Part shown: positions 1 to 13,239 of the stretch, in pieces
How the letters are laid out: every line of letters begins with the position of its first letter
Numbering within the stretch: position 1 is the stretch's first letter
Source: Trichoplusia ni
Lineage: Eukaryota > Arthropoda > Insecta > Lepidoptera > Noctuidae
Direction: 5' to 3'
Assembly (NCBI RefSeq): GCF_003590095.1
Contig: NC_039486.1
Coordinates: 5,020,336 to 5,084,335 of the forward strand
Length of the DNA: 64,000 nt
The notes under the pieces: model-generated
The model's input: the letters and a program-made list of their open reading frames with translations, nothing else
Database searches by the model: none
What the model was told of the DNA's origin: nothing
Program-made: the position numbers and the translations under genes

Positions 1-2352
1 ACACTAAAACAATCACATAAAATAACCACTTCATTTTATATTATTTTTAAATCGAATTCTAAGCTTAAAATATCGAACAACACATTATTTAAAACGAGCA
101 ACCGAAAAAATAAATAAAAAAATATAAAAGTATTTTTATTTCGTGATGGCAGTGTCGAGTCCTGGATGAAAGTGCGATCCAAATAGGGTTGTCCCTCTGA
201 ACATCGCACGCATTAATTTATTTAATAGGAACAATTAATTTATTTTAATGAGCATTATTGTGTACAATGTCATCAGTCAGGAAGTAACACTTACTGTAGT
301 TACCACGGAAAATTAAAAAGGTCATAATATTATGTCAAATATTATACCTATGAGGTCTATTTATAGATGTGTACTTAACACAAGACATGGAAAATAATTT
401 TATCAATGTGTTTCGATGATGAATGTACCTATAACAACTCATTGAATCGAAAATTCGCTTCACTTTTTCCATCGCATTTTTGAAATGAAAACTTCTTTAG
501 CGGCGTTGTATACTTTTTTGTAATGAGTAAAAATTGTTAAACTCGCGTCAGGACACGTGACCTGATGAGAACTTCTTTAGCACAATACTGCATCGATAGC
601 GAAATAAATAAGTACTGTATTCTACCACGTAAATGATAGTAATTTAATAGTAATAATTAAAACAATTCGTGCAAAATTATTCTTTAATAATTCCAGAATA
701 TCAAAATGCACAACGTTACTATTCAAGTTTTCACTTCTGCCCCCGAAGTGCATCCCGTAGCTTTTTTTCTGCTTTATTCTCTACAGGGCTGAAAAATCAG
801 ACAAGGATTTATTGAATATCTATTTTATAAGTTGGTTATCCAAATCGACTTCAACAAATCCAAATTAACTTTTACTAGAATTCCTTTCTTTCATTCTTTT
901 TGTATCCGACTAATCTTTAGCTTGCTATTGTAAATCGAACTTTGCACGCCTCGTGCCGGATGCAGAAATAGCGAGAAGAAGCAAATTATGTTAGTATACT
1001 AGACTAGCTTATGCGAGAAACAGTATTGTTTACATAATGTCTATGAATTACATAACCTAATTAATAAACATAGTAATAATTATACTGATTAGACCAACCG
1101 TGTTGATTGCCAATGTCATGGGTTCAGCTTTAATGTTTACATCTATATTTATTTTCTGCACTTTCCAGAAATATTAAGCATAACTTAAATGTAGGTACAG
1201 CCTTTTTGGGGTTACAAACTTCAATATGAAAAACTGTTTTGGTTACTTATTCGTCTATCTTACGAAGCTCATCGGTAGAAAAAATGAGCTGAAATTAACA
1301 ATTACAAAAAAAAATTGTCATGGCTGATAACGTTGACATTCAAAATGTTACAAAAAAGGCTCTATGCTTTTTTAATAGCCGATACACCAATAACAATATA
1401 CTGACTTATCGAAACGATATGAAGATGTCAAAAAAACGATATGCTATGTTTTAGTTAAATAAACCACCAGTCTTTAGTTACTGTACTGTACATACGTAGA
1501 TGTATAATGACTAATATGCATGATGTAATAATGAAAGTAATTATCAATCTCTAGAACATTCCATTTCTAAAACAAGCAATTGACCTCGTGTCATAAACAT
1601 GTCACACGAAGGCATGCGTGTACATAACTTTTCATTTGCATGCAAACCTATCTTTGCGTAACTTCATAGGTAAATACTACAATAATTCTGTTTCAATTGT
1701 GTCTGGTTAAACAGGCCATTCAGACACGTCAAGAAAAACTGTTTCGCTTGTTAAAGCAAGACAGCGCAGTTCTCGGTGTATAGCGGCATCTCTTTTCCAC
1801 AACTAATATTTTCTCTTTCAGATCGTAGGCTCTCTAGATAGCCGGTCGGTGTATGAAGAATTGTTACATATTGCCATACACTGACAACAACACGTGGATG
1901 ACGTAGCACGGCGGTTTAGGAGTAAAGAGTCTGACTCTATTTTTACCCTCCCAGAGGGAGCGGGTGTCCATGAGGATTCCCCCACCTTATCAAAAAAATG
2001 CTCTCTGGAAGCGAATAATATTGCGTGGTAAAGAGCTAGAGAAACTGTAATTATTTTATTGAAAGTCACAGTTTCGAATCTTTAATTGCTTCATTCGTCT
2101 ACATTCTATGTGTAGTTTCATAAAATTTGATTGCTTACTTTCTCGTGCACGACATTATTTTGTGAGAGAAACTCGGAAACGTAGACTTCAAGAATCAAAC
2201 CTTATATCTAGATTATAGTCTCGAGATTCCTGCGTAAATACTTATTTTAGTAAAATTTGCCATTTATGCCCTTTCAAATTTAATAAATGATCAAAAAATA
2301 CTCTTGATGTATGTTTTCAACATTAGTAAAGTAACACGTGCGTTTTGATTTC

Positions 2353-2718
2353 TGACGTCCTTTATTTACTTTACATAATTTACCATGCATGACACTTACG
2401 TCACATAACATAGCATACAAAAAACACACCATAAGTTCCATAAGGAAACGTCACACAAAAATTTAAACGATTCTTTAGAAAAACAATTGACTCATTGTAT
2501 GCATCAGTGAGGCACGCACTTTTATCAGAATCGCCAAACGTTGCCAATGATATTGGACATATACTGAATAATAATGATCACGTAGTGACGTATGACGCGA
2601 AGTCGATAGAATACTAACACCATGAACGGAACCAAATGACGTCGACTTCGGAAATAACCATCTTTTTTACTTTCTCACAAGTGACGTCAATTGGTTGGTG
2701 TCGGCTGTATTACGCAAT
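2353..2718. promoter_or_regulatory. Cluster of CRE-like (CREB/ATF) sites with CCAAT and C/EBP-like sites
   Basis: Sites seen are TGACGTCC at 2353, TTACGTCA at 2397, TGACGTAT at 2586, TGACGTCG at 2638 and the perfect palindrome TGACGTCA at 2682. These are followed at once by a reverse CCAAT box (attgg, 2690) and attacgcaat at 2709. Five CRE-type cores in 340 bp is more than expected in AT-rich DNA. Target gene unknown. Confidence 0.3.
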
Positions 2719-3118
2719 ACAATGCTAATTAAAGTAGGCCTATTTTCAGAAACAACGTTCTATAGTGAGGACGTTCGTTAGACAAAAAGTTTTTGAAAAA
2801 TGATATCGGCATTATAAATAGATTAGATCAAAATAAATTATTAATCAAAATCATTGGAAAGGTTTGAAATTGAGATCTCAGAATAAACAAGGCTGAATAT
2901 TTTGTCTCCCATTTAAGGACAGTAATGTTTTGTAACAACAAAAATATACAACCCACCGCCACTGATAGCTACTTCAGGATAAATGAATAAAAATATAAAA
3001 AAACAGTTCATCTACCTATTCCAAGGTTTTGAGGTAACAAACATGAAATAAAAATGAAACGTGAACGAGTACCCTTTTGAAATCGGTTGAAAATTTAACC
3101 ATTAAAAAACATCTCACT

Positions 3119-3141
3119 CATTATTTATTTATTTATTTACT
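3119..3141 (+). repeat. (attt)n microsatellite
   Basis: Five to six tandem ATTT units. Confidence 0.6.
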
Positions 3142-4514
3142 TATATGGATCACCAACAAAGAATACACCTTACATGCTATACAAGAGAAAAAGAAATTAC
3201 AGAGTTCTTGTGCTTCCTTAATTACAGGTGACCACATCATGCATAATAAGCCTTGTGAGCTTAAATAAAGAAAAAACGTGGTGACACATTAATAGAGATT
3301 ATATTTGTTACTTTTCGATGGCAAGATATGAAGTGTTCATGGCATGCTGCTACACCAGTAACCAGTAACCTAATCCTTAAAGTGAGAGGCGTGTTTTCAA
3401 ATATATCCTAGGTTTTAGGATCAGCTGAACCAAAAGTTGTATGGGATGAATAAATTTTCAAAAAGAATCTATTTGTTTTTGGTGGGTGGGTATAAATCTG
3501 TCCAAGAATTTTTAAATACGCTGTTCTTGATACTTTTATGTGACGTAGTTACTTTGTGTATGTAGTTGAAGCCGTTGTTTTCATATCTTTACGAGATATG
3601 AACTTGAACTTTTACCTCAGAATACTACGAATATTCCAGAGCGGATCGGAAGCAGTTTGTCGGTGGAATGATAGTACAGCCATGATTTATGGTCAGTGCA
3701 CGATAAGGGTGCGATGTTACTTACTTAGATAATAAAAAAAATATTCAATAACCATTAACATTTGTGACAAGAAAAATAGTATTTTTAGACAATGTCAAAA
3801 TAGCATGCAATTTAAGGTCCTTTTTATGGCAACTGTATTAAAAACGGCTCTTCGTTCTCTATGCAGATCTACACTCATATAATACAGAGATATAAACTCC
3901 TACTTTTTTTGTAGCACAAGTGCAGCCAAACAGTTCTGCCGGTGGCTGAAAATGACAATTTTCATAGTAGCCAGTACTGTATTTCGAATCCAAGATGAAC
4001 TGCTAATGTTACTAACAAAGTTATCGCAAGACTCTTTTTACTGACATACCTATTTTATAAGTTATATGTGAACACAGATAAGTCGCTAGAATGAGAAGGT
4101 ACAAGGGACCTTCTACTTTTTCTTACTGTAGATGATACATTTGTAGAGGGGGACAGCACATTGCATTTCATAGAGCGCTACCTCACATTAACAACGGCAC
4201 GTCATAATTATGTGATAGTAGACCCCAGAACTTTAAACAAAGTATTTATCGCATGACATAATTAGTCACATATCTAGGTAAAATAATTCATAAAGACCTT
4301 GTTACCACAATGTACACAATACATAATAAATTCAAGGCAATAGATGACCCTATTCTAATTCCGGGAACTCGCAATCTGTGAGCCCTTGACAAAGAGTAAT
4401 CTAGGTTTCCTTTGTGATGTAATAATGTTAAGATTCAGGTAGCTACACGACTGCCTAAAAAAGTTGCACTGCATATTTATGGGCATTCTTTTTTTGCTTA
4501 CGCGTTGTTTTTTT

Positions 4515-4680
4515 TTAAGATATCTTCCGCAGTAGGGAATTTAATCCGAGTGTCGCGGAGACATTTATAAACATACATATCACGTGCGTAAAGACGCCCA
4601 AACTCAGAACAAGCATTCGTGAGTCACACAAATGCTTACACCACGCAGGGAACAAACCCGCAAAACGACGCGCGCGGTAT
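4515..4680 (-). repeat. tRNA-derived SINE copy 1
   Basis: Read on the minus strand, it aligns with the copy at 40848-41010: a degraded B-box region (gcgggtttgttccctgc), then aagcatttgtgtgactcacgaatg and ctgagtttgggcgtcttta, in the same order. Confidence 0.55.
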
Positions 4681-7319
4681 TTGGCGTAATGACTCTCTCT
4701 CGGCTATTAGTGCAGTCAAAAGTCTATATTTGACTTGAAAATAACACCTCTTCCCTTTTCACCTGCAGAAATGAGAAGAGATTTCAGAATTATATAGGTC
4801 AACAACCTTCATCCTTTATCAGATTTAATTAGAGCCTTAATAAGATTATTTTGCCATCTCTTCACGCCCCAAAACTCACTTTTGACCATACCGTTTACAT
4901 AAGCATAGAAGCACCAAAAAAAAGTATAAAGATGTATTTATTATAGATACATGTGACTAAATGACACTGGTGATGTTTTTGACAGTCATTTTTTCTTCAC
5001 TAATTAGAATTAACCGCTGCATTTCAAACGTCATTTAGTAAAAACTAGCTCCTAAATGTGATGCGGAATGCTTAAATTTAAGGAATATTGTGAAGTATAC
5101 GAACTCGCGACAAGGTTCCGTATGAACAGACGGAAGAAAAACATATTTTGAAAAAGATTAGTCACCTTTTAAATTTATGACGTAGTTCCAATAGTTGCTT
5201 TACCTAGATTTTTGGTTTATTTTTTATTGTTGTAGCGATAACAGAATAACTTAATCTGTGAAACACGGTTCTTAAGATATAGTCTGGAGACAGACGCACG
5301 TACTGACAGCGAAGCCTTATGAATAGGATTTCGTTTTTACCCCTTAGATGTGGAACCCTAAGAATGACATGACAAGACATGTTGCATAAATTGCTGTAAG
5401 TACTTTCCGAGTTTTTGTTGCTCTGTGTAATCCGGATTGATTGAAATAAGATGTCATTTAGCATTAGTGAACAGCTGATATTTTTAATCTATTATAAATA
5501 TATTAATGGTCACTATCACAAAGTAACTTCAAAAGACTTATTAGATAACATCAAATTACACATTTGTCTATTGATGTATCACGTAGGATTTTTTTTCTTT
5601 ATCAGTATTTAAGACTCACATATTTATCCTCTGCGGTCACTTACAATATTTATTATAATGTAAGAGAAAACAAAAACATGTTTTTAGACAACACATTTTC
5701 TGATAACGAACTTGTTTATCTAAATCACCTAACAAAATCACATCAATCTACGCATTTTATTATGATGATTACTTTTACGTTGTAGTTATTTGCATAAAAA
5801 AATTCATCGAGGTAATTATTTATTAGTCAGCAAAATAATATTTTGGTCCACAATGGTCTACCACGCCTTAAAGAAATATTAGATTGGTTGTGGAAGCGAG
5901 ACATAGCTCATTGCGGAATATTTAAACTCGTAAGCACTTCAAGTCATAGCGGTAAGCACTCTGTATACATCACAGGAAATAGAGAAGAGAAGCTTTGAAT
6001 CAAACTGACACTAAGGACGAAACTTTGAGTTAAACTCCTTATTTCCTATTCGCATTTTGCTTCTGCTCTATAATCTAAACGTTCACGTCAACCGTCAAAT
6101 GACAACCTTAAAAATGTACTGTTTAAATGACATAGAAAAGTTACTGATAATATTACAGAAAGAACTATAGGTACCTAATGATTACATTTTAAAACTATAT
6201 TAGACTCACCATATACTCATAAAAATTGTATACTTTAGATTAGTTTAGATTTAAAAATTTCCCAACTTTTTCAAACTGGCAGCATTGCAATTTTTATTTG
6301 ACATCTTCGCCTCTATAACTAGCGGTCGCCCGCGTGGAATATCTCAAAAAGCATAATCGAGTTTTTTTTTTGAAAAATATAAACCCTACGTTATTTTTAA
6401 GCCCTCAAAGAACAAAAGTGCATAGTTTGATATCGATCTGTAACACACCTTTAACTCCTGCTCACTTTGACATCTCTTAGCATGTTCGAGCGTACTTAGA
6501 CTACTTAGTCCATAAATAGGCGCCACCATTAATCAGTAATTGTTAATAACAATAAGCCGTACTATTATTAACTTATGCGATCGATTACCTCCTAACATAA
6601 TAACGTTCCTATTTACATGGAAGACGCAGAGACAATGATAATTGTTGATGCACCAGATAATTACAATGTTATCATCTATGACTCTGTAAATCAGAGGGTT
6701 CATTGTCAAGTCACAGATATTGTAAAGCTATAAATATGTTTTCGGTTTCAATGGAATTCATAATATCATTTTCCGCATTACGTAACACACGTTAAGATGT
6801 GATTTTTTAAGTGCAAACTTTAAAATACGAAGTCCCGATTCAAAATAAATTATTCAATAACCAATATAAAAATATGTGTAGGTCATTTTTAAAACTTTAT
6901 GTACCGTCAAAAAATATTCGGATATGTAACCTTATTTCATATTTTGACCTACTTTAATAATATATTAAAAAAAAAGAAAAAAAAACGTACTTCGTCTTGT
7001 GTAATCGTTGTTTTATAGAACACACTATTCAAATTTACGTAAAAAATTGAACAGAATCCCGGACTTGTATATATAAAACAAATGTTAATATCAGATTTTT
7101 ATTTGAGTCTAAAAACTTGATTTATTGCATTCAGTTTTTATTGCAAATGATGATGATTACCGTAAAAACTCTTTTAAAAATCACTACTGATGCACAATAA
7201 AAAGATTTTGTGTTAATTTGTGACGAGAGACACGGACACGTGTCAAACTTCACATCACGTGTAATGACACTAATGACATAGATAAGCGAGTTGTAAATTT
7301 ACATAAAAATAAGTGATAA

Positions 7320-7410
7320 TCTGTACCAATATTATAAAGCTGAAGAGTTTATTTGTCCAATATGGAAAATTATTTTGTGTTAGATAGATAGTCCATTTGT
7401 CGAGAAATGT
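7320..7410 (+). mobile_element. 5' fragment of Helitron-like element, interrupted by SINE
   Basis: It begins accaatattataaagctgaagagtttattt and reads on through tgttagatag and tccatttgtcgag, the 5' half of the Helitron-like family described at 20340. It stops at 7410 where a SINE begins; the 3' half is not found beyond it. Confidence 0.55.
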
Positions 7411-7552
7411 CATACAATCACTGAGCGCGATGTGTCGCGGGTTCAATCCATGCGTCCGGACAAGCGTTTGTATGAAGAACAAATACTTGCCCTATGTCCG
7501 GGTGACTTAGTGTGAGACAAGAATCGCATTCCACAAGGCGGGAGTCGATTAA
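7411..7552 (+). repeat. tRNA-derived SINE copy 2
   Basis: A B-box-like gtcgcgggttcaatcc (near 7434) is followed by acaagcgtttgta and the gggtgacttagtgtgagacaag tail region. The copy is diverged and partial, and abuts a Helitron fragment. Confidence 0.5.
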
Positions 7553-7964
7553 AAAATTGGGATAAACAATAAAAAATACTTTCTTACATTCTCATAACCG
7601 GAAACTAAAGAAGTAGGTGTATACCTATTAAAAGCAATGTTTGTCACAACACAGGCAACAAATAATAGCAAAAAAAATTGCTTATCACGGTCATCGCTCA
7701 TAATGTCAGATTAAAATTAAAATCTAACGCTTAAAAACAAATAGAAGATAAAGTATCATAGTACTATATGGACATGAGATTTGTAAAATTAGCACAAAAT
7801 AAAAATATCCCTGTTCTTTCCTTTTCAGAACCTGTGGTGTCTCTTGCACCTCCCACGGAAATGACTACAAACCCTCTCCAAAGGTTCGTCGCAAGAACCT
7901 TTAGAAAATTTGAGTTGAAGAGTGAGAGACTGGAAAATTAATAGATTAAAAAATCTAAAAACGT

Positions 7965-8165
7965 TCCCAAGTTTTTAAAAGTCACTCCATTCAAATTTTA
8001 TCAAAATCGGTCCAGCCATTTTTATGGTTGTAAATTGTTTTGTCATCGGGTTTGAAGCTACTTTGAAAAAATCAGCCTGGTAGCTGATCCGGAAGTGCCT
8101 CAAATTGAGTTGCAATAATCCAACAGGAACGACAAGCAAACAACCAAGAAAAGTGAGTGTAAAAG
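7965..8165 (+). repeat. Unclassified interspersed repeat, copy A
   Basis: It shares with 51755-51966, in the same order, gtcactccattcaaatttt, tatcaaaatcggtccagcc, ggttgtaaattg, ggaagtgcctcaaa and gcaaacaaccaagaaaagtg. It looks like the 3' end of a non-LTR element, but the family is not identified. Confidence 0.6.
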
Positions 8166-9021
8166 AACATGGGGAAAATGGACATTGTGTTTGATCAACC
8201 CGCTGATAAGTCCGTTTTATTTTATTATGGCAAAAAATACATGGGATTTAAATGACATAATAGTAAAACCCATACATCATTGAAGAAGGCAAATCTGGTG
8301 CCTATACATGCAAATCTATTCAGACTCTACTTAACCATGACCATAATTATCATTATAGGATTCCCTGGTTTGTAAATAGATTTCATTACATAACAGTAGG
8401 TGTTAAGTAAGAATAAGTATTTTCTCAAAATGAACATAAAACGAGCAAGCTTGCTATTTTTACTCATCACACTCACGGAAACAATTATTATGGATATGTA
8501 TGTAAACAGGCCAGTTTAAAAGCCAGTGTTATCATGTACCGTTTATATTTTTGTAGAAAATTTCAGCCAAACCAAGTTTCGAAAGTTGGATTTTCGCCTG
8601 TTCAGTTGAATTTGGATGTACAAGACGAAGGTTCGTTCCCAACGCAGAAAGTTATAGAGCGACTGGCGATCTCTTCTTAAGATTAATTAAAAAAAAAACT
8701 TATGGAAAACAAAGCACCTACGCACTTCGTTGTTAATGTAAAAAAAACCTTTTTTCTCCGGCTTACACGGTTGATGTGTCAGATACATAAAATAATGTTA
8801 AGAGATGTGTCACCTACATTACATTACAACGCCAACTATAAAAAGTATGAGAATCAGAGCTCGTATTGTATCTCACAGTTTTGCAATAATAAATTACAAT
8901 TGTAACGATGTCATCTCATTGATATTCCGTATACTAAGGAATATATATAGAAAGCAAAATATATCTTGACGCGAAATAAAAAGTTAGTGAATGATCAACA
9001 TTAGTGTTTTATTTCTGCATG

Positions 9022-9052
9022 CATTTCTTCGACAAGGCGTGTCGAAGAAATG
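9022..9052. repeat. Perfect hairpin (12-bp arms, 7-base loop)
   Basis: Arm catttcttcgac, loop aaggcgt, then the exact reverse complement. It lies about 400 bp from the minus-strand exon candidate. Confidence 0.7.
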
Positions 9053-9299
9053 GATTTCTCGAAAAGGATTATCCTGCTTCCGACTCAGCCTTTCAGATTA
9101 AAACATTGTCCTCAATCAAATAACAGAAGCTGGAGATTAATAGCTATTATTAAAATTGACCTGCGATTCTCAGTATCTCACAAAAGAACAACAATTATAA
9201 GCTGAGCATTTTACAACAAGGATTTTTAATCAAAATATTCCTACGATTTCAGTGTCAGTCCCAGTATCAGACGATTCAATGAGATCATTCCTGGCACGC

Positions 9300-9605
9300 A
9301 ATAAAATATCGTACGACGTACCTATTCGAGATCTCGTGAGATACGAGCATACATTATATAGTGAGATACGTAAATACGCCTGAAGGAAAAATTGTACGGA
9401 CGCACGATAGTACGATCCGAACGAGTGTGAGTGTACTTACTTGTCAAAGATTGCTTTGCACAAATCCGTGCGACCGACTGCGGCCATTGCCGGCCAGTTG
9501 TGTGTAGGTGCGAGCGCGGAACGACCGTGTTTGCCGCGCGTTAAAATTTTAAACCGCGACGTGTAAAATATCGCGGTGTTTGTTTTTAATTGACTTTTAT
9601 CTATT
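9300..9605. promoter_or_regulatory. CpG-rich island, possible (bidirectional) promoter
   Basis: CpG dinucleotides are dense here (tacgacgtac, gcgagcgcgg, tgccgcgcgt, aaccgcgacg), unlike the flanking DNA. The minus-strand exon candidate at 9441-9487 lies inside. Such unmethylated-type islands mark promoters in this window, as also seen before ABCG gene 2. Confidence 0.4.
9441..9487 (-). CDS. Putative first coding exon of a divergent unidentified gene (partial)
   Basis: On the minus strand an ATG at 9487, in good Kozak context (ggcaATGg), opens a frame reading MAAVGRTDLCKAIFD plus two bases. It then meets the donor caa|gtaagtac at 9440. It sits in a GC- and CpG-rich island (about 9300-9600) within AT-rich DNA, which fits a promoter-proximal first exon. 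I do not recognise the protein and found no convincing second exon to the left, so the rest may lie beyond position 1. The alternative is a noncoding first exon or chance. The exon is only 16 codons, so protein similarity alone cannot decide. Confidence 0.45.
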
Positions 9606-12600
9606 GGATGTTGTTTGTGGACAGTATTTAATGTAAGATTTTTGTATTATTCTTTATTTAATTTTATTTTTTTGTTGGTGGTAATTATTTTTAGATTGTG
9701 ACATGAGTATTGGAAATGAGTGCATTATATCAGTATCGGTTGGACGGGTTAATTTTTAATTAACAAATATTAAAACATAATATTATTGTTATATACGTAG
9801 TGGTCAAATTAACAAAACCTGAAAAAGCGGATGGTTGCATAAATATAATAGACAACATGTAATTGTGTAAGCAGTAAAAGTGAAAAATAAAGATGATTCA
9901 CTACCGTAAATAAATTTCTGTTACCCTCATGTCAATATTTGTTTAGGTAAATGTTACAAGCGAAAACACTTACTTATCACAATTTGTAAATTAAAACTTT
10001 CAACTTTCTACAAAGACAATCTTAGTTCTTTTTTTATTTAACTGTCAGATTGTTTGTTTCGAAAATATGGGTACTTTCACGTGTCCATTGAATGCCAAAT
10101 AGCATTATTTTATTTTCTTTTCATTTCATTTAAGATATAAATTTCTTTATCTGTACAGTTTATTGTTATAACTTATTTCATCAGTTAATTTGACGACAGA
10201 TGAAACATAAATCCAGTAAATACAACATGAATTAAAAAGAAAACATATTTCTCTTACGTCCATTATCTGTTTAAAAAACATAACAATTTTAATTAACTAC
10301 TATCAGTGGGTCATAACTAACAATCCTTGATGGCAATAAATTACCGCGAAAAAAAAGATAAAAAAAAACACTTTAAAAGTAAAATAAAGCCGAAAATATT
10401 TTAATTCTGACATGTGTGACTGATAGCTATTTTTCTACACAGTTTCTTTATTTTAAAACAAATTGCATGAGTGTAACAAGTAAGTGTAAACGTTACAATC
10501 CAACAATAATATTATGAAGAGCTAAATAGTGATCATAATTTTTGACTAGTTTAACTAATTAATTAGCAATGGTTATGGTTATGTTAGGTGCCAAGTTATT
10601 TTGGAAAAAGGTATTTTTTTAAGGTTTACTTTTATCTAAGCCTTCTGTCTGAACGTGACTTGGGACAGTTTATGATAGTTGGTATTAGTTACGATCGACA
10701 TCGAAGCGACTTCGTCCGCGTGGTTATCAAAATACAAAGTCATAATGTGTTTTAAACATGATTTAATTAGATAAAATTTGTATTTTTTAAAGACGTTAGT
10801 TAAACATGTATTTTTGTTTCATTGACGTGATATAAATTGTACTTTAGGTCCTTAAATTACTTATTACGTGTAAAAAAAAACAAATATTTTTTGTAGTCAA
10901 CCTTAATTGAAGGTATTTTATTTAGTTTTGAACCTAAAAATAGTTTCGCATAAATACTAAATAGCTGCACTTACAAACCAGAGGCTAGTCAAAGATCAAT
11001 ATTCCTTTTTACTAATTGAAATGAATTGCGACGTACTAATGTGCTAATTAAATCGTTTAACGACATAGGCATAATTATATTGTTAAGACCCGTTTAGGAT
11101 GATACAAAAAACTAAATCCAGACATTCTTTAACATGGCTTTTTTATAATTATTTATTCCTTTTTTGAATAACTATTCAGGCAAGACAAAACTTTTAACTT
11201 CTTAATTTATCGATTTTAGATCAACATACTAAAATAAAAGGAAAAAATTAGAAGAATGCATTTCTAAACTCTTCTAAATTATTCATAATTTACATAAATA
11301 AGGTTCATTGTTGACATAATATTTATTTTAATCTTTACTTACAATTGTATAGAATTAAGTGTTTCTATAAGTACACAGCAAAACCACAGATCACATGAAA
11401 AAGAAAAAAGTTCTGTTTAAATTCGTACCTACATAATTCAATTAAGTTAACTTCGAGTATTAATTAATTAATTCATGAATAATGCAAAACTATCTACCGC
11501 TACCGACAAAGGTCGAGTGAAATAAGAAACAACAAAATTTCTGACATACCTGCCTTAGTACAGGTACCTAAATACTTTGTAAATAATTTGCCCGATCGCT
11601 GAAAAATATTTTATACATATACAGTATGTATAAGAAACCCTGTCTTATACTTGAAGGACATATAAATGACTTACCAGACGCAGTCAAAAATTATTGAAAA
11701 AGTCTAGGTCTTTATTTAACTGCAATTTCATTAATATATATAATTTACTGATTCGTAGACGCAATTATACTTAGCCATACTGATTGCCACATGAACTTGG
11801 GTGTTCTAGGTAAATCAAATATTGACTTGACTACAGTCAATGAGTTCAACAATTCCTTGAAACGGCCAGTTACAAAATTACACAGAAATATTTACCTTTT
11901 AAACAGTCTTTGAACTGATAATGATATTTAATTAATTCGCAAGCGATTGTTTTATCGGCTGACACTGTTGTTAATTAATTCAGCGACATTGACTGACTTT
12001 AAATAAATAATTATAATTACAGATTCATTGTGTCTTCGTTTTACATTTAAGTACTGTTATTATATTGAGTGGAAAGTGATAATATGTGTCGTGGTATAAA
12101 ATGAGTTTTGTTTAAAAAATAAAACACCTTTTGTAAACCATGATTATTTTTTCAAATGTTCGTTGTGTTTATAAAACAGCAGCCTTTGTATTCAACTGTA
12201 ACGGTCATTATTTATTAAAGACCGCTTTTCAACCACTATTGAATAAAAGGTCCACACTTTCTAGCTACTCATTAGGTTTTCTTAATTATATAAAGATTTT
12301 CTCCAAACCTCTTTGGAGAATAACATATGATTACTTAACATAATATAATGTTGTGTTTTTTTACTATTTTGTGTGTACATAAATTATAAAAAAACCTTAA
12401 TAATTTAATTGTCACACGATTTGATAGAGTTGCTTATGAACAACAAAAACCTTCCTGAAACAGAGTAACTTCAAAAAATGTTACTTGTTTAGTTCTCTTG
12501 TCTATAACCGAGGGAGCTACCAGTTAATACTTCGGTTACCAAGGGAATGAGGAAAATGCATCTGTCTTTCATAGACCGTCATCTTGTCACATCTTATGGC

Positions 12601-13239
12601 TCGACAGTAAAATCTTTTAACCTTAATCGGATGTGTCATTCAGAACCTAGTTTCTATACTTCCGCTTCGTCTATTGACACTAAGTGTACGGTGAGCAACG
12701 AAAATCGATAAATATTAACAGATTTCCGAATTCCGGAGATTGTGAAACACAACTAAGAATTTTTTTAAGACTTTCCCGCCCTAAAATATTCAATTCAAGC
12801 AAATATCTGAGTGTATTTACAGTGCCTTGTAATTCTGGCACTATTGTTGAACTTTTGTTGCTGACTGTACTAAAACAGTCGTTGTTTGGAATGTTCATGC
12901 GTTTGTACTTCCGCGAGATTCCACATGAGGATCATAATTTACTGAAAATATTGGCCTTCGGACTTCAGTTTGTCGGTATAACAAATTAGATTTTTTCGTA
13001 AAGCCTTGAATTGTTTTCTTTTCCCAAATGGAAAAAAAAACTCTATTTCAAATAATTATAAGCATAATTACTGGAATTAAACTCAGCTGAAAATGAATAA
13101 ACTACCTATAGTACTGACAGAATTAGTTCGAAAACCTTTTTCAATAAAGACCTCATTTCTTTCTCTAATTTATCTCAATTGCCAGTAAATAAATGATTTC
13201 AATAGTCAATACACATGTATATACATCTGTCTGTCTGTC
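9606..13239. other. AT-rich DNA without gene
   Basis: Only a fragment at about 10700-10728 (gcgacttcgtccgcgtggtt) recalls the Helitron-like 3' end. The open frames at 12684-12989, present on both strands, look like chance. Confidence 0.5.

Larger units (their letters stand above)
1..9299. other. Left flank, no recognisable gene
   Basis: AT-rich DNA. Apart from the repeats, hairpin and CRE-like cluster listed, I see no coding exon. The short open frames here lack splice context and domain content. If the minus-strand exon at 9441 is real, this is its first intron and any later exons. Confidence 0.5.

Noticed and set aside
1818..2069. 83-codon minus-strand frame with GC-richer DNA
   Set aside because: Looks like repeat-derived sequence (gggagcgggtgtccatgagg wording) without splice sites or a recognisable protein.
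12684..12989. Overlapping frames open on both strands
   Set aside because: Antisense mirror frames point to composition rather than coding; no ATG start on the plus strand.
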